Assembly: GCF_001857945.1 (NCBI RefSeq)
Contig: NZ_CP017770.1
Location: 992,001-1,056,000, forward strand
DNA: 64,000 bases
Direction of reading: 5' to 3'
Source: Paenibacillus crassostreae
GTDB lineage: Bacteria; Bacillota; Bacilli; Paenibacillales; Paenibacillaceae
The notes under the pieces are model-generated. The model did not search any database, was not told where the DNA came from, and worked only from the letters and a program-made list of their open reading frames with translations. Positions 62,488-64,000 of this stretch are shown piece by piece; the first letter of the stretch is position 1; each line of letters begins with the position of its first letter. Both the position numbers and the translations under genes were made by a program.

Positions 62488-64000
62488 TCATTTGGAAGGA
62501 GCATCTCCCATGTATATACGAATGGTCGAACCTTGTTCTACTCTACTACCTGGTTTGGGTGCTTGACTAACAACCGTTGTACCACTGCCTGATTTAGAGA
62601 GCATGAAATTCATATTAAGTTCCTCATACAGATCCTGTACTGATGCACCCACAAGATCAGGCACAGTCACGATCGGAGTCTCTCCATATTTATATTCCTT
62701 ACTCAGTTGATCTTGACGTTCTGGTACTTTCATATAATGGAGTGAGTCTTCTATAATATTCTGTACAATAGGCGCAGCAACTACTCCACCAAACTGTACT
62801 CCCTTCGGGTTATCTACAGCCGTATATACGATGATTTGAGGGTCATCTGCTGGCGCGAATCCGATAAAAGATACAATATGTTCTGTTGCTGAATATCGAC
62901 CATTAACGACAATTTGTGCCGTTCCTGTCTTCCCACCTACTCGATACCCATCAATAAAGGCTGGTCGACCTGTTCCTTTAGCTACAACGCTTTCCAGTGC
63001 CTCTCTAACTTTAAGGGATGTTTCTTCTGAAATGACCTGCCTAATCAGTTCTGGCTTATTTTCTTCGACAATCGTATTGGTGTCCGAATTAATCCATGCT
63101 TTTGATATATAAGGCTTGTATAGATACCCACCATTGATTGCAGCTGAAACTGCAGCTACTTGTTGTATGGGGGTTACAGATACACCCTGACCAAAAGATG
63201 TAGTTGCTAGTTCCACAGGACCCACTTGTGATAGTTTAAATAATATTCCATTCTCTTCTCCATTGAGGTCAATACCAGTCTTGCTACCAAAGCCGAAATC
63301 CCGAATATATTTAAAGAGGCTTTCTTTACCGAGCCTTTGACCTAAAGCTACAAAGCCAGGATTACATGAGTTTTCCACAACTTCGAGAAAAGTCTCACTA
63401 CCATGGCCACCTTTTTTCCAGCATCTAAGTGTAGCTCCTCCTACTTTAACATAACCAGGGTCAAAAAAAGTGTCATGTTCCAGATCCACTTTATTCTCTT
63501 CTAATGCCGCTGCAAGAGTAATAATTTTGAAGGTAGAGCCAGGCTCATAAGTCATCCATATGGGCAGATTTCGATTATAAACTTCAGATGGGTATTCCTG
63601 ATACTTAGCTGGTTCATAACCCGGTCTGCTAGCCATAGCAAGAATTTCACCCGTTTTAGGATTCATCGCTATGGACCAACTAGCACGTGCTTGAGTTTGT
63701 ACCATAGCTTGATCGAGTTCTCGTTCCATAATAGATTGAATTGATTTATCAAGAGTTAGTTCAAGATTTAATCCATCTTTTGGCTCAGCATACTTCTCTG
63801 AAGATCCTGGCATTAATCTACCACCGGCATCAGATAAATAGGATATATTTCCATTCAAACCTTTTAAGCGATCCTCGTATTTCAGTTCAATACCTGTGAT
63901 GCCTTGATTATCAATCCCAGTAAATCCAAGGATATGTGCAGCTAGGTCACCATAGGGATAATACCTTTTATTGTCCTCCGCGACAATGATACCCGGCAGA
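62488..64000 (-). CDS. spoVD: SpoVD-type penicillin-binding protein, C-terminal part
   Basis: The frame is open to the end of the window, so the N-terminus (membrane anchor and dimerisation region) lies outside. About 504 residues are visible. The transpeptidase domain has SXXK in EPGSTFKIITL, SXN in VVENSCNPGF and KTG in VGGKTGTAQIV. One PASTA domain follows (about 60 residues, ending in the IRIYMGD strand). One PASTA and position directly before murE fit SpoVD, the cortex PBP working with SpoVE; the vegetative PBP2B is expected just beyond the window. Confidence 0.9.
   Translation of the reverse strand, partial: LPGIIVAEDNKRYYPYGDLAAHILGFTGIDNQGITGIELKYEDRLKGLNGNISYLSDAGGRLMPGSSEKYAEPKDGLNLELTLDKSIQSIMERELDQAMVQTQARASWSIAMNPKTGEILAMASRPGYEPAKYQEYPSEVYNRNLPIWMTYEPGSTFKIITLAAALEENKVDLEHDTFFDPGYVKVGGATLRCWKKGGHGSETFLEVVENSCNPGFVALGQRLGKESLFKYIRDFGFGSKTGIDLNGEENGILFKLSQVGPVELATTSFGQGVSVTPIQQVAAVSAAINGGYLYKPYISKAWINSDTNTIVEENKPELIRQVISEETSLKVREALESVVAKGTGRPAFIDGYRVGGKTGTAQIVVNGRYSATEHIVSFIGFAPADDPQIIVYTAVDNPKGVQFGGVVAAPIVQNIIEDSLHYMKVPERQDQLSKEYKYGETPIVTVPDLVGASVQDLYEELNMNFMLSKSGSGTTVVSQAPKPGSRVEQGSTIRIYMGDAPSK

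Overview
The window comes from a spore-forming, low-to-moderate GC Firmicute, most likely Paenibacillus or a close relative. The grounds are sporulation genes (spoIIGA, sigE, sigG, spoVE, a spoVD-type PBP, yteA), a dapL-type aminotransferase for lysine/cell-wall synthesis, the divIVA-ylm-sepF order, a Spo0A-type promoter, a PyrR attenuator, a T-box, and tRNA genes without encoded CCA. The assignment is inference from gene content; no database was searched.

Region 1 (about 1-17,935) is the right-hand part of a prophage. Its late genes run leftwards: Nu1-like small terminase, GpA-type large terminase, gpW, lambda-type portal, ClpP-like protease, decoration protein, E-type capsid, connector genes, contractile sheath and tube, a tail-assembly chaperone pair joined by a clear -1 frameshift site, tape measure, tail X, D and the start of a V-like gene. 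The head is therefore lambda-like and the tail P2-like. Between terminase and the rightward integrase lie only small ORFs, a tRNA-Gly(TCC) and a gene-less structured stretch; no repressor or replication genes are visible there. The integrase abuts a tRNA 3'-end remnant and terminator, which I read as the right attachment site.

Region 2 (about 18,000-24,160) is a mixed chromosomal stretch: a NucA/NucB-type nuclease, two small conserved-looking ORFs, ung, a leaderless substrate-binding-domain protein bracketed by two Fur boxes, tRNA-Leu(TAA), an FG-GAP-like protein, a SulP transporter, tRNAs with CAT anticodons (Ile2-like and fMet), and one copy of a dispersed hairpin repeat.

Region 3 (24,116-33,240) is the pyrimidine operon pyrR-pyrB-pyrC-carA-carB-pyrF-pyrE (leftward) behind a PyrR-type attenuator leader. 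A second copy of the dispersed hairpin repeat lies just beyond it. dapL, rluD and lspA follow leftwards; yteA runs rightwards.

Region 4 (37,072-41,871) holds a DUF5665-like gene and ileS, which encodes a long, type-2-like isoleucyl-tRNA synthetase. Its T-box leader and promoter sit about 900 bp upstream of the start codon. The gap is filled by a non-coding island of repeats: 130-bp tandem hairpin units, inverted ~53-bp arms and a 74-bp duplication.

Region 5 (41,885-64,000) is the division and cell-wall cluster, all leftward. In transcription order it reads spoVD-type PBP (partial), murE, murF, mraY, murD, spoVE, murG, murB, murA, divIB, ftsA, ftsZ, spoIIGA, sigE, sigG, ylmC, ylmD, ylmE, sepF, ylmG, ylmH, divIVA. 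It supplies peptidoglycan precursors, the Z-ring and the first mother-cell and forespore sigma factors.
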